From contig NZ_CP033069.1 in assembly GCF_003669015.1 (NCBI RefSeq), forward strand, positions 2,676,501 to 2,740,500: DNA of 64,000 nt, written 5' to 3'. The DNA is from Acidovorax sp. 1608163 (GTDB taxonomy: Bacteria > Pseudomonadota > Gammaproteobacteria > Burkholderiales > Burkholderiaceae_C). This document shows, one piece after another, positions 1 to 9,727 of the stretch. Below the pieces are notes generated by a model, which made no database searches, was not told the origin of the DNA, and was given only the letters and a program-made list of their open reading frames with translations. Both the position numbers and the translations under genes were made by a program. Numbering within the stretch: position 1 is the stretch's first letter; each line of letters begins with the position of its first letter.

Positions 1-471
1 GGGCAAGGCCACCTGCACCACCGGCACATCGGCCTGCGGAAACAGGTGCATCAGCGGCACCCAGGCACCGTGATCAAACGGGCGGGAGGCATCGCCCTGC
101 GCAGGCATGCCCGCTGCGCCGAGCAGCGCCACCACCTCGGCCGCCAGCGCTGGCGAGCCCGGTGCAGGGTATTGCAACTGGTACAGCGCGGGCGGAAACC
201 CGCCAAAGTCATGCCAAGTGGCAGGCTGCGGGCCCGCCATGACCAGGGGCGAGCGCGCCATCCAGTGCGGCGACATGATGACCACGCCCCGCAGGCCCGG
301 AAACTGCGCCTTCAAATCCTGCCCCCAGCGCCCCAATGCTGGCCCGGTCTCGCCCGCATCCACCGCAAACAGCGGTGCACCGTGCGAGACAAACAGCGCA
401 GGTAAAGCCAAGGCAGGGGCGTTGGCAGAAATGGCTTGAGGGGCAGACAGTGCGGAGGGCAACGTAGACAT
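1..471 (-). CDS. DODA-type extradiol ring-opening dioxygenase, N-terminal part
   Basis: The first 157 residues are present and the 3' end lies outside the window. The protein resembles the class III (LigB-like) extradiol dioxygenase / 4,5-DOPA dioxygenase family (YgiD type), which cleaves catecholic rings with a metal held by histidines. Visible family signatures are LFVSHGAPLF near residue 28, VVIMSPHWMA around residue 60 and RPFDHGAWVPLMHLFP near the cut end. The start is the ATG whose complement is at 469-471. The gene is transcribed out of the window. The physiological substrate cannot be inferred. Confidence 0.85.
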   Translation of the reverse strand, partial: MSTLPSALSAPQAISANAPALALPALFVSHGAPLFAVDAGETGPALGRWGQDLKAQFPGLRGVVIMSPHWMARSPLVMAGPQPATWHDFGGFPPALYQLQYPAPGSPALAAEVVALLGAAGMPAQGDASRPFDHGAWVPLMHLFPQADVPVVQVALP

Positions 472-608
472 GGTGAACCTTTGGTAACTAATAGCCACTG
501 TAAAAGAGATCACCAAGGCGAAAAAGTAGCCCGCCCACAACGGATTGTTCTAATTTCAGGGCCAATCCTGCAGTGCAGACGCTGCAGCCTGCATGCGGTG
601 CCACAGCC

Positions 609-1031
609 TCAATCCCCGCCCCGCACCCTGCCCCGCAGCGCCTTGGTCTCACCCCGCTGGCTTTTGCCCGCCAGGCGGCGCTGCTGGGAGCCATAGGTGG
701 GCTTGGTGGCGCGGCGTGTGCGGGGCGCCACGGCCACAGACTGCACCAGCGCATTCAGCCGCGCCAGCGCATCGGCACGGTTTTGTTCCTGGCTGCGAAA
801 CTGCTGCGCCTTGATCACCACCACCCCCTCTTGGGTGATGCGCGTGTCACGCAAGGCCAGCAGGCGCTCTTTCACCGGCTCAGGCAGTGAAGAGGCGGGC
901 ACATCAAAGCGCAGGTGCACCGCGCTCGACACCTTGTTAACGTTCTGCCCACCCGCCCCCTGGGCGCGCATGGCAGAAAACTCCACCTCCTGCTCATCCA
1001 CGCACAGCAAAGGCGCCACCGCCAGCATCAT
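609..1031 (-). CDS. arfB: Alternative ribosome-rescue peptidyl-tRNA hydrolase ArfB
   Basis: ArfB (YaeJ) enters stalled ribosomes lacking a sense codon and hydrolyses the peptidyl-tRNA. The 140-residue protein has the release-factor GGQ motif in AQGAGGQNVNKV near residue 25. It ends in the basic tail typical of the family (KSQRGETKALRGRVRGGD), which inserts into the empty mRNA channel. Length matches the family. Two adjacent ATG codons (1031 and 1028) can start it, and a TTG lies two codons upstream. It is monocistronic as far as can be seen. Confidence 0.93.
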   Translation of the reverse strand: MMLAVAPLLCVDEQEVEFSAMRAQGAGGQNVNKVSSAVHLRFDVPASSLPEPVKERLLALRDTRITQEGVVVIKAQQFRSQEQNRADALARLNALVQSVAVAPRTRRATKPTYGSQQRRLAGKSQRGETKALRGRVRGGD

Positions 1032-1118
1032 TCGCAACCCACTCTGTTCATACCCACCCCGTGTTCCGCCACCACCTGTTTAAGAACCTGTTCAAAGGGG
1101 CACATCATAGGCAGGCGC

Positions 1119-1155
1119 AAAAAAACGCCCTGGCATACGCGATGCACAGGGCGTT
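1119..1155 (-). terminator. Intrinsic terminator downstream of the frameshifted exported-protein gene
   Basis: Perfect 9-bp arms AACGCCCTG (1124-1132) and CAGGGCGTT (1147-1155) are separated by 14 nt. Seven A residues (1119-1125) form the U-run on the minus strand. It fits as terminator of the minus-strand gene ending at 1256. Confidence 0.75.
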
Positions 1156-1255
1156 GAGAAGGCGCCTGAAGCCCTGAAACAGGGCAAACAAGCGCCGAGG
1201 GGAACCAGAAAGTGGCGGCACGGCCCGCCAGGGCCTGCCCACCGCCAGCGCTCAA

Positions 1256-1605
1256 TCAGCGCCAGTCACGGTATCCGTGGTGCCGGTGGTGGCGGTGCCC
1301 TTCACGGTAGTAATAACCGGGGGGCGGTGCGTAATACACCGGTGCGGGTGGCGCGTAGTACACCGCTGGGGTGGCGGTGGGGGGGCGTAGTAAATGGGGC
1401 GTGGGGCCACATACACGGGGGCAGGGGCCACATAAGCAGGGTAGCCGTAGCCATAACCATTGCTCACACCCACCGACACTCCGGGCGAATTCACGCCAAT
1501 CGACCAATTGACATCGCGCGCCTGGGCAGAGCCTGCGCCAGCCAGCAGCGCCAGTGCCACACCAGCCGCAGCGGCCATGGCTTGGATAGAACGGGTTTTC
1601 GTCAT
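1256..1605 (-). pseudogene. Frameshifted small exported Tyr/Pro/His-rich protein
   Basis: The reading frame begins MTKTRSIQAMAAAAGVALAL at 1605, a clear Sec signal peptide with AQA as cleavage site, after a good Shine-Dalgarno (aaaggagat). The mature part is rich in YAP and PVY repeats. At a run of seven G (1379-1385; C on the coding strand) the frame is lost. Adding one base joins it to a second frame that continues with the same YYAPP repeats and ends in a His/Arg-rich tail (HRHHRHHGYRDWR) at 1256. The restored product would be 116 residues. Such proteins are common in Burkholderiales but have no known function. Either a sequencing error, a slippage site or a true pseudogene. Confidence 0.7.
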
Positions 1606-1813
1606 GGAAATCTCCTTTTTGAAGGGAGGCGGCCCACGGGTGGGGTTGGCCTCTGCAGTGCATAACGCACCAAGTGACCAAAAGGATGTCATGAAAACAC
1701 CGCAATATTGTTTCTGGAAGTACACACTGACAAGCGCCCAGAGAAATACGTCACACAAAGCCCAAGTTCGCCCACAGGCCCGCCAACCTGTAACCGCCGC
1801 CTAAAATGGGCGA

Positions 1814-3676
<1,863 letters not shown>

Positions 3677-3767
3677 ACTCATTATCACATTTAACATTGA
3701 ATCCAGCCGACATTATAAAAATAATGTAGCGCATGCGTAACTTATCGATCAGAAATTATCAATAAAA

Positions 3768-4265
3768 ATGGAGAATAATATGAAGGAGGGCAAGGGAAAT
3801 GAAACAGAAAAAGGTGGCATTCCAATGCTAAGCTGGTTCGAGGGACCCGCCAAGCAGTCTATAAATTCCGTATTCACCGGTATAAACGCAAAAGTTGAGT
3901 CATTAGATCTATTCAACAGATATTACTCTCATCATATAAAAATGTTAAGAGATGAGGTATCTACAATAAAATTGCTGGGGATGGCTCAACCTGAAAAACT
4001 ACTTTCGCTTTATTCTCCAGCAAAAGTATCCCTCACCATAGCAAGACGCTTGTATTCAGCCGAGTGGCATAAAGCTGATTCAATCAATGGTGTTCACAAA
4101 AAGGGCGGTAGTAGAGGAAAAATACAAAAAGGCGAGCTAGTTTTCGGCGACGAATACGTTGAAGGGAATAGTCGTATTGCCGTCCTGGGCGGCCCAGGTG
4201 CTGGAAAAACCACATTCTTGAAATTCTTAGCTTTAGCTTTTTCGGATGAAAAAGTATTTGAATAA
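3768..4265 (+). CDS. NACHT NTPase, N-terminal fragment (Walker A half)
   Basis: This frame encodes 165 residues: a helical N-terminal region without a recognisable effector domain, then the P-loop ATPase start with Walker A GGPGAGKTTFLKFLALA at about residues 142-158. It ends at a TAA (4263-4265). The same frame then stays open to 5882 and supplies the rest of a NACHT module, so this is the front part of a gene interrupted by a single nonsense codon. Bacterial NACHT proteins are STAND NTPases, several of which are anti-phage defence proteins. The start is uncertain: ATG 3768 or ATG 3780, neither with a strong Shine-Dalgarno. Confidence 0.75.
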   Translation: MENNMKEGKGNETEKGGIPMLSWFEGPAKQSINSVFTGINAKVESLDLFNRYYSHHIKMLRDEVSTIKLLGMAQPEKLLSLYSPAKVSLTIARRLYSAEWHKADSINGVHKKGGSRGKIQKGELVFGDEYVEGNSRIAVLGGPGAGKTTFLKFLALAFSDEKVFE

Positions 4266-4298
4266 TCAAGACTAAAGACGTCCAAAATTCCATTCTTT

Positions 4299-5882
4299 GT
4301 GCCACTCCCTCTTTTGGCAAAGAATCAAACGTCCATTTTTGAGCATTTGCTAAACCCAATCCAAGCAAAAACAGACAACCACGCAAAGAGTTTCCTTACG
4401 CGCGTACTAAATAATGGCCATGCGATTATATTACTTGACTCCCTAGATGAAGTGCCGCGAGATATTCGTCCAAAAATCATTGAGGAAATAAATGATTTTT
4501 GCAAAATTTTTTCGAGCGTCAAAGTAGTTGTTTCCTGTCGTACCGCCGACTATCGCGAGGTTTTAGAAAAATTTTGTGAAGTTGAAGTCGCAAAACTAGA
4601 GCCCGTCTCAGTTGAAAAAATTGTTAAAGCTTGGTTCAATACAGATAAACCAAAGGCAGAAGCGCTCTGCCGACTCATTAAGCAAGACAGGGGAATTGCA
4701 GATTTAACGGAAACACCACTGCTTCTAAGCCTCTTGTGCGTTCAATTTCGTCACGATCTTTCACTTCCGAAGCGGAAGGCTGAACTTTTCAGACGATGCA
4801 CAGAAACCCTACTCCGCGATTGGGATGCTACGCGAGGTTTTCGACGAGACTCTGCATTCGAAGGATTGACCGATTTCAATAAAGAAAAATTATTCGAAGA
4901 AATCGCTGGAAATTTCACAGTTACAGAGTTTGCTTTTACATTTCCAAGAACAGAGCTATTAAAGCAGATGCGTGCTTTTAGTCAGCGTGTTGATCTTGCC
5001 GAAGAGGATGCAGAAGGAATACTTTTAGAAATAGACCAGCATCATGGAATTCTTGAGCAGTTCTCGCAGGATGACTATGGATTTAGCCACACGTCATTTC
5101 AAGAATACTTTGCGGCAAAGCATCTCATATCCAAGCGGCTTGAGAGAAAAATCGTACAAGCAAAATACGACAATCAAGACTGGTATCCAATTATAGAGTT
5201 TGTCGTAGCATTAATGGATGACCCCACGGAAATAATTAATTTTTTAATCGAAAAATCTTCTATTGCAGGTCTGACGAACTATCCTCCGATGGCCAAACGA
5301 ACTACTTGGCTGTATCTTTTATATAGATGCTTAGCAACCAAACCATATGTTAATCCTACTGTTCGCACAAGAGCAATTGAGCACCTCATTGAGTCTCAAA
5401 TAGAAATTGCTCGGATCTACGGCATGGGTGGCGTCTTCCCAATCGCACAATACATCAATGGTGGAATTCGGCATCCATTTTTATGGACAAATCGTCGACA
5501 AAGCCTCACAGAGGCACTGGCACCATACCGACTTCTATCCAATGAAATTTTAAATACTCCATTAGATGGCTATGCAGATGCAGTTTTTCGACGAGTTGAA
5601 AATATTGATCAACGCTTAAACTCAATCTCGCTTACAGACACAAAGAAAATAGTTCCGACCACAGACACCGATAAAGAAAAAGATTTGCGCTTGGAGAGAG
5701 CCAAAAAACAATACCTAAGAAATTCATTAATAGCAAATTTAGTCACTCCACTTGCACGAATTTCACCAAGCCTGACGATTGCCTCACTAAATACCTTGAA
5801 ATCCGAAGGCCAATGGTCATCCAATGTACTCAAGCAAAGTATTGAACTAATCGAAAAAGATGTTGGCCTTATGCGAAAATAA
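4299..5882 (+). CDS. NACHT NTPase, C-terminal fragment (Walker B to C-terminal sensor region)
   Basis: It lies in the same frame as the upstream fragment. Codons 4266-4298 are also open, and 4299 is merely an internal GTG. Visible motifs are Walker B AIILLDSLDEVP, a sensor-like VVVSCRTADYREV and the conserved NACHT-distal motif FSHTSFQEYFAAKHL near residue 268. About 250 further helical residues may form a sensor domain with no repeats that I can recognise. On its own the fragment lacks the P-loop and should not hydrolyse nucleotides. With one base changed at the TAA, the whole gene (3768-5882) would encode about 704 residues. Confidence 0.75.
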   Translation: MPLPLLAKNQTSIFEHLLNPIQAKTDNHAKSFLTRVLNNGHAIILLDSLDEVPRDIRPKIIEEINDFCKIFSSVKVVVSCRTADYREVLEKFCEVEVAKLEPVSVEKIVKAWFNTDKPKAEALCRLIKQDRGIADLTETPLLLSLLCVQFRHDLSLPKRKAELFRRCTETLLRDWDATRGFRRDSAFEGLTDFNKEKLFEEIAGNFTVTEFAFTFPRTELLKQMRAFSQRVDLAEEDAEGILLEIDQHHGILEQFSQDDYGFSHTSFQEYFAAKHLISKRLERKIVQAKYDNQDWYPIIEFVVALMDDPTEIINFLIEKSSIAGLTNYPPMAKRTTWLYLLYRCLATKPYVNPTVRTRAIEHLIESQIEIARIYGMGGVFPIAQYINGGIRHPFLWTNRRQSLTEALAPYRLLSNEILNTPLDGYADAVFRRVENIDQRLNSISLTDTKKIVPTTDTDKEKDLRLERAKKQYLRNSLIANLVTPLARISPSLTIASLNTLKSEGQWSSNVLKQSIELIEKDVGLMRK

Positions 5883-6225
5883 ATCAACCTTCCAAAATTA
5901 TTGACTATACTTATTTGAAATACCAAAATTTCCGCACGCCGAAATACAAAATCTGTAACGAACAATTCGTAAATACACTTCAGTATTCAATAATTTCCCA
6001 CAGAAAAAACTGGCAGCCCTGGATTAACTGTGCCACACCGTTAGTTGTTAAAGTGCGACGCACTAATATAAACTACATTACCAAAAATATTACTGACACA
6101 AAGATCTTCACCATGAGCACAGTAGCGGGCAACGGGGTCAGGTCTTGTCTTTTGCCTTTATTGATGATCGAGGCCGGCTGCAGTCAATGGCCATAAGCGT
6201 TCTATTCCAAGGGAGATAAACATAG
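5883..6225. other. Intergenic region after the NACHT gene
   Basis: No gene supported. It holds a 13-bp palindrome AGTGCGACGCACT at 6052-6064, the GGGGTCAGGTCTTG string near 6135, and CAGTCAATGGCCATAAGCG near 6181-6199. A variant of the last string recurs at 32931-32946. An open frame here (5915-6196) has no credible start or composition. Confidence 0.5.
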
Positions 6226-6939
6226 ATGGCAAAGTTTCTTTCGACAACCGGCACCAACTATCACCTTGAAGAACTCATCAAGAGTGCGTCAGATCGCCTG
6301 ATTCTGATCAGCCCTTTCCTCAAACTCAACGACCGGATGAAGGAGCTTCTGGCCGATAAAAACCGTCTGAAAATCGACGTCCGTATCGTCTATGGCAAAA
6401 GCGAGTTGCAGCCACAAGAAATTGAATGGCTGCGCGGCCTGACCTACATCCGCACCAGCTTCTGCAAGAACTTGCATGCCAAGTGCTACATGAATGAAGA
6501 GATGTGCATCATCACCAGCCTGAATCTGTACGAATTCAGCCAGGTGAATAACAACGAGATGGGCATCCTGATTCAGCGCAGCGACGACGGGCAGCTCTAC
6601 AAAGACGCTTATGAAGAGGCGCAGCGCATCATTCGCATCAGCGATGAAGTCCGCATTTCTTTGGAGCGAGTTACCAGCGACGGCGATGTGAGTGGCAAGG
6701 ACGACGATAAAGGTGCGACGGATGCGCCAACAGACAAGCTCACGTCATCCAAGATTGGGCAAAAGCTGGGGTTAAAAACAGCACAGTTCTTGGATCGCGC
6801 AACGGAGCTGGGTTATCTGGTCGCCGATGGCGACAAACACACCATCACACCTAAAGGCGAAAAAGTGGGCGTGGAGTTCGTTGCCAAATCGCGGTTCGGC
6901 CCGTACTTCTTGTGGCCGCAAGACTTCCATCTGGTCTGA
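6226..6939 (+). CDS. Phospholipase D-like domain protein with C-terminal winged-helix-like region
   Basis: 237 residues. The N-terminal part is a single PLD-like nuclease/transferase domain. The HKD-type motif is seen in LHAKCYMNEEMCIITSLNL (His84, Lys86, Glu91, Ser98, Asn100). Single-HKD proteins normally act as dimers and include nucleases. A charged linker (about 155-170) leads to a C-terminal part (TSSKIGQKLGLKTAQFLDRA, then an ITPKGEKVG hairpin) that resembles the wHTH end of phage antirepressor-like proteins. It follows the NACHT gene and precedes other accessory genes, so a defence or DNA-processing role is possible but inferred. An ATG start at 6226 follows aaGGGAGataa. Confidence 0.8.
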   Translation: MAKFLSTTGTNYHLEELIKSASDRLILISPFLKLNDRMKELLADKNRLKIDVRIVYGKSELQPQEIEWLRGLTYIRTSFCKNLHAKCYMNEEMCIITSLNLYEFSQVNNNEMGILIQRSDDGQLYKDAYEEAQRIIRISDEVRISLERVTSDGDVSGKDDDKGATDAPTDKLTSSKIGQKLGLKTAQFLDRATELGYLVADGDKHTITPKGEKVGVEFVAKSRFGPYFLWPQDFHLV

Positions 6940-6941
6940 AT

Positions 6942-7481
6942 ATGGCGCCGCAGTCCATCATCCACTTCTGGTTCACCGAGCTAACCCCTCAGCAGCACTT
7001 CGCCAAAGACGCAGCGTTAGACGAAAACATCCGCACCCGCTTCGCCCCCACGCTAGAGGCCGCAGCCCGCTGTGAACTGTTCCCCTGGCGCGCCACGCCC
7101 GAGGGTCGGCTGGCAGAAATCCTGGTGCTGGACCAGTTCTCGCGCAACGTGCACCGCGACACCGTCCGCGCCTTTGCCCAAGACGCGCTGGCCCTTGCCC
7201 TGGCGCAAGAGCTGGTGGCCAGCGGGCAAGACCGCAGCCTGCCCACAGCGCAACGCGTGTTCGTCTACATGCCGTACATGCACAGCGAATCTGCCGTGAT
7301 CCACGAGCAAGCCCTCAAGCTGTTTGCGCAGCCGGGCATGGAAAACAACCTGGACTTTGAGCGCCGCCATAAGGCCATCATTGACCGCTTTGGGCGTTAC
7401 CCGCACCGCAATGCCGTGCTGGGCCGCAGCTCTACGCCTGAAGAACTGGCGTTTTTGAACGAGCCTGGGTCTTCGTTCTAA
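6942..7481 (+). CDS. DUF924 family protein
   Basis: 179 residues, beginning MAPQSIIHFWFTELTPQQHF. Family features are IIHFWF at the N-terminus, AEILVLDQFSRNVHRDT and VFVYMPYMHSESAVIHEQA in the middle, and FGRYPHRNAVLGRSSTPEE at the end. The family is widespread, has a TPR-like helical fold and no firmly assigned biochemical function. The start is only 2 nt past the stop of the PLD-like gene, so co-transcription is likely. Base composition is normal for the chromosome, which suggests the accessory DNA may end here. Confidence 0.9.
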   Translation: MAPQSIIHFWFTELTPQQHFAKDAALDENIRTRFAPTLEAAARCELFPWRATPEGRLAEILVLDQFSRNVHRDTVRAFAQDALALALAQELVASGQDRSLPTAQRVFVYMPYMHSESAVIHEQALKLFAQPGMENNLDFERRHKAIIDRFGRYPHRNAVLGRSSTPEELAFLNEPGSSF

Positions 7482-7503
7482 ACTCCCCCCTCATCAGCCT
7501 GAT

Positions 7504-7553
7504 CGCTACGCTTTTGATAGCTGCCTGCGCTTTATCTATATGCGCTGCAGCCA
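7504..7553 (+). repeat. Dispersed palindromic repeat, copy 1 (degenerate)
   Basis: Matches the repeat core GATAGCTGCCTGCGCTTTAT, with a decayed right arm (TGCGCTGCAGCC). It sits between the DUF924 gene and the CPBP protease gene. Confidence 0.6.
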
Positions 7554-7622
7554 GATATCTCTCATAATTTGGGCATTCAACCGCCAGAGGGCGCGCTCGC
7601 TGGCTTTCACGAGGGGGTGGCA

Positions 7623-8423
7623 ATGCACAAACCGACCGGGCAAGCATCGGTGGCGATGGAGCGTTTTGGCTGGATTGAGCGGCCGGGGCGCGAGTTTCCT
7701 TTCTTCAACAACCAGCCTGCCCGCATCTCCGGGCCGCAGTGGCTGCTGCTGATGGCTGCGGCGGCTGCCGGGTTGCTGGTGGTGACTTTGCCAATTGCTT
7801 GGCCTTGGCCCCCTGCGGGCAGGCTGATTCCGTCGGTACTGCTTGCGCTGATTCCCTTGGCTTGCCTGCGCTGGGTGGCTCCGGGGCATTGGCAAAGTTT
7901 GTTTGCCAGGGTGTCTGTGCGCGATGTGCTGTGGATGTTTTTCTTTGCGCTGCTCAACATTGTGGTGACGGTGGCCGTGGGGTTGATGCTGACATCGGTG
8001 ATGCCCCAGGCGACCAACCCTGGCGCGACGATGTTGCAGGCCAGCGGCCCGTGGGAGCGCGTCATCATCTTTGCCAACATGGCGCCGCAGCTTCTGGGGG
8101 AGGAGCTGATCACCATCCTGCCCTTTTTGGCGCTGATGGCGCTGTTCACCCAACGTTTGGGGGCCCGCCGCAAAACCGCTGTGGTGGCAGCGTGGCTCCT
8201 GTCTGCGGCCCTGTTTGGCCTGATGCATCTGCCTACGTATGGGTGGAATGTGATCCAGTGCCTGGCCATCATCGGCACCGCCAGGCTGGTGCTGACGCTG
8301 CCGTGGATCATGACCAAGAACCTCTGGGTTTCTACGGGCGCGCACATCATCAACGACTGGACGCTGTTTGGAATGGGTTTGCTGAGTGGGGGTGCGCTGT
8401 TGTGGACGCCAGCAGGGGTTTAG
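7623..8423 (+). CDS. CPBP/CAAX-type intramembrane metalloprotease
   Basis: 266-residue polytopic inner-membrane protein of the CPBP (Abi) family. Its proteases cleave within the membrane and, in some bacteria, protect against bacteriocins. The conserved motifs are present: LLGEELITILPF (motif 1, Glu-Glu), FGLMHLPTYGW (motif 2, His) and GAHIINDWTLF (motif 3, His/Asn). About seven hydrophobic segments are visible. ATG 7623 was chosen because GAGGGGG lies just upstream. A TTG at 7569 would add 18 unconvincing residues. Substrate unknown. Its place near a toxin-antitoxin pair makes a defence role possible but unproven. Confidence 0.88.
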   Translation: MHKPTGQASVAMERFGWIERPGREFPFFNNQPARISGPQWLLLMAAAAAGLLVVTLPIAWPWPPAGRLIPSVLLALIPLACLRWVAPGHWQSLFARVSVRDVLWMFFFALLNIVVTVAVGLMLTSVMPQATNPGATMLQASGPWERVIIFANMAPQLLGEELITILPFLALMALFTQRLGARRKTAVVAAWLLSAALFGLMHLPTYGWNVIQCLAIIGTARLVLTLPWIMTKNLWVSTGAHIINDWTLFGMGLLSGGALLWTPAGV

Positions 8424-8488
8424 GCGGGCTTTCAAGCCAGGCCATGGGTCCGTCATGGGGGCTTCGCTGCACCATCCACTGCTCTACA

Positions 8489-8543
8489 GCTACACTTTTC
8501 ATAGCTGCCTGCGCTTGCATTGCAAGCGCTACAAGCTGATTTG
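8489..8543 (+). repeat. Dispersed palindromic repeat, copy 2
   Basis: Arms GCGCTTGCA / TGCAAGCGC flank the centre, and the upstream part is CATAGCTGCCT. It lies about 65 bp downstream of the CPBP protease gene and may serve as its transcript end. Confidence 0.7.
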
Positions 8544-8698
8544 ACCTGTGCCGCATGAGGCCAATGACGCCCCCGGTGTGCAGACTAGCTACCGTGGCGG
8601 CGGGCATACCGGCATACCAATGACCAGCGATAAGCCTGCGCAGCACCAAAGCCCCCCGGTGCGGCAGGTGCTGCGCAATTTGCGATACAAACACCGCC

Positions 8699-9025
8699 AT
8701 GCTCTCTACGCCACCCACGCCGTCCCCGTTGCCTCCATTCACCCCCACCTATGGCCCCGTGCCGCCCGGCCCGCTGGCGGGGCCGCTGCAGTTGCTGCCC
8801 GTCAACGCCGAGGTGGTGGCAGTGCACTCCGCCACGGGCGCGCATGTGGGTTCGCTCAAAAAGATAGGCGGATTGTGGAAGTTCAAGGCCATGGGGTACG
8901 ACGCGGCAGGCCACATGGAGCCCGGCCACGGCCCGCTGACGGACCAGCACAACATGGCATTTGCCGCGCCCGATGCGGCCGAGGTGAGCGCGCGGCTGTT
9001 GGGGGCGCTGGCGAGTGGGTCGTAG
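8699..9025 (+). CDS. Conserved small protein of unknown function
   Basis: 108 residues: a Pro-rich N-terminus (about 30 residues), then a compact domain with AHVGSLKKIGGLWKFKAMGY and GHGPLTDQHNMAFAAPDAAE. I recall similar proteins in Acidovorax and relatives but know no function. There is no signal peptide or membrane segment. ATG 8699 is the only convincing start. Isolated between two dispersed repeats. Confidence 0.65.
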   Translation: MLSTPPTPSPLPPFTPTYGPVPPGPLAGPLQLLPVNAEVVAVHSATGAHVGSLKKIGGLWKFKAMGYDAAGHMEPGHGPLTDQHNMAFAAPDAAEVSARLLGALASGS

Positions 9026-9057
9026 GCGTAGGCCTGAATCTCTTTGCACCCAATTTA

Positions 9058-9113
9058 CTACTATTTTGATAGCTGCTTGCGCTGGTACTGCAAGCGCTGG
9101 GGTCGGATTTGAT
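9058..9113 (+). repeat. Dispersed palindromic repeat, copy 3
   Basis: GATAGCTGCTTGCGCTGGTA is followed by TGCAAGCGCTGGGGTCGG. A degenerate copy, between the hypothetical gene and the toxin-antitoxin operator. Confidence 0.65.
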
Positions 9114-9173
9114 TCATAAAAATAGCGTCAAAGGCATTGTGAACGGTAGCTTCAGCCCCAAAAATTCAAAAAG

Positions 9174-9221
9174 TGTTTCTCATATTTGACAAAAAAGCAT
9201 TTTTGCAAATAATGAGAAACA
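9174..9221 (+). promoter_or_regulatory. Operator-like palindrome overlapping the antitoxin start
   Basis: TGTTTCTCATATTTG (9174-9188) is mirrored by CAAATAATGAGAAACA (9206-9221), a near-perfect inverted repeat with one inserted base. The right arm contains the ATG at 9212. The two half-sites are centred about 32 bp apart, suiting cooperative binding by an HTH dimer and hence autorepression of the XRE/AbiEii pair. Confidence 0.7.
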
Positions 9222-9727
9222 TCATGCCATCACCCGCACCGATTACACCTGAACATTGCGCCGCCCAGTTGCAAACCCTGGGCGCGCAGATTCGCGCACA
9301 GCGCAAGGCGCTGCGTCTGAGCGCCACGGTGACGGCAGAGGCGGCAGGGCTGTCGCGGGTGACGCTGCACCGCATTGAGAAGGGCGAGCCCTCGGTGACC
9401 ATGGGCGCGTGGTGCAACGCCATGGCGGCGCTGGGCATGGGGCTGCTGGCCCAGACGGGCACGCAGGCACCGCCCGCCGCAGAGGCAGATCACACGGGCT
9501 GGATTCCGGCGCGGGTGGCGCTGGCGGACTACCCGCAGCTGCGCGCATTGGCGTGGCAGGTGCATGGCACGGACACCCTCACCCCTGCCGAGGCGCTGGG
9601 CATTTACGAACGCAATGCCCGTCACCTGGACATGGCTGCCATGCCTGCCCACGAGCAGGCGTTGCTAGAGGCATTGCGGCTGGCACTGCAGCCCGCCGCT
9701 AACGCGGGGGCCAGCGATGCAGTTTGA
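9212..9727 (+). CDS. XRE-family HTH regulator, probable antitoxin
   Basis: 171 residues. An N-terminal helix-turn-helix (LGAQIRAQRKALRLSATVTA, then EAAGLSRVTLHRIEKGEPS) is followed by an Ala-rich helical C-terminal part (about 90-171). It overlaps the downstream nucleotidyltransferase toxin gene by 11 nt, so the two are translationally coupled. The operator palindrome covers its start, pointing to autoregulation. Starts at 9212 or 9224 are possible. This pairing (XRE protein with an AbiEii-type nucleotidyltransferase) is a recognised variant of type IV toxin-antitoxin / abortive-infection modules. Here the role is inferred from gene order. Confidence 0.8.
   Translation: MRNIMPSPAPITPEHCAAQLQTLGAQIRAQRKALRLSATVTAEAAGLSRVTLHRIEKGEPSVTMGAWCNAMAALGMGLLAQTGTQAPPAAEADHTGWIPARVALADYPQLRALAWQVHGTDTLTPAEALGIYERNARHLDMAAMPAHEQALLEALRLALQPAANAGASDAV

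Larger units (their letters stand above)
3677..6190. other. AT-rich acquired segment carrying the NACHT gene
   Basis: Composition drops abruptly after the glnS stop codon and returns to near-normal just before 6226. By eye the segment is markedly AT-rich, with A/T-ending codons and poly-A/T tracts unlike the flanks. This suggests horizontal acquisition. No integrase, flanking direct repeat or tRNA target was seen. Near its right end (about 6135) the string GGGGTCAGGTCTTG resembles sequences I associate with REP/IS200-type transposon ends, but this is recollection only. Confidence 0.65.

Noticed and set aside
5915..6196. 93-codon open frame after the NACHT gene
   Set aside because: It starts with TTG without Shine-Dalgarno and looks like translated intergenic AT-rich DNA.
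8548..9069. 173-codon open frame overlapping the small conserved gene at 8699
   Set aside because: The other frame has a coherent domain-like sequence and better start; this one is Arg/Ala-rich shadow sequence.
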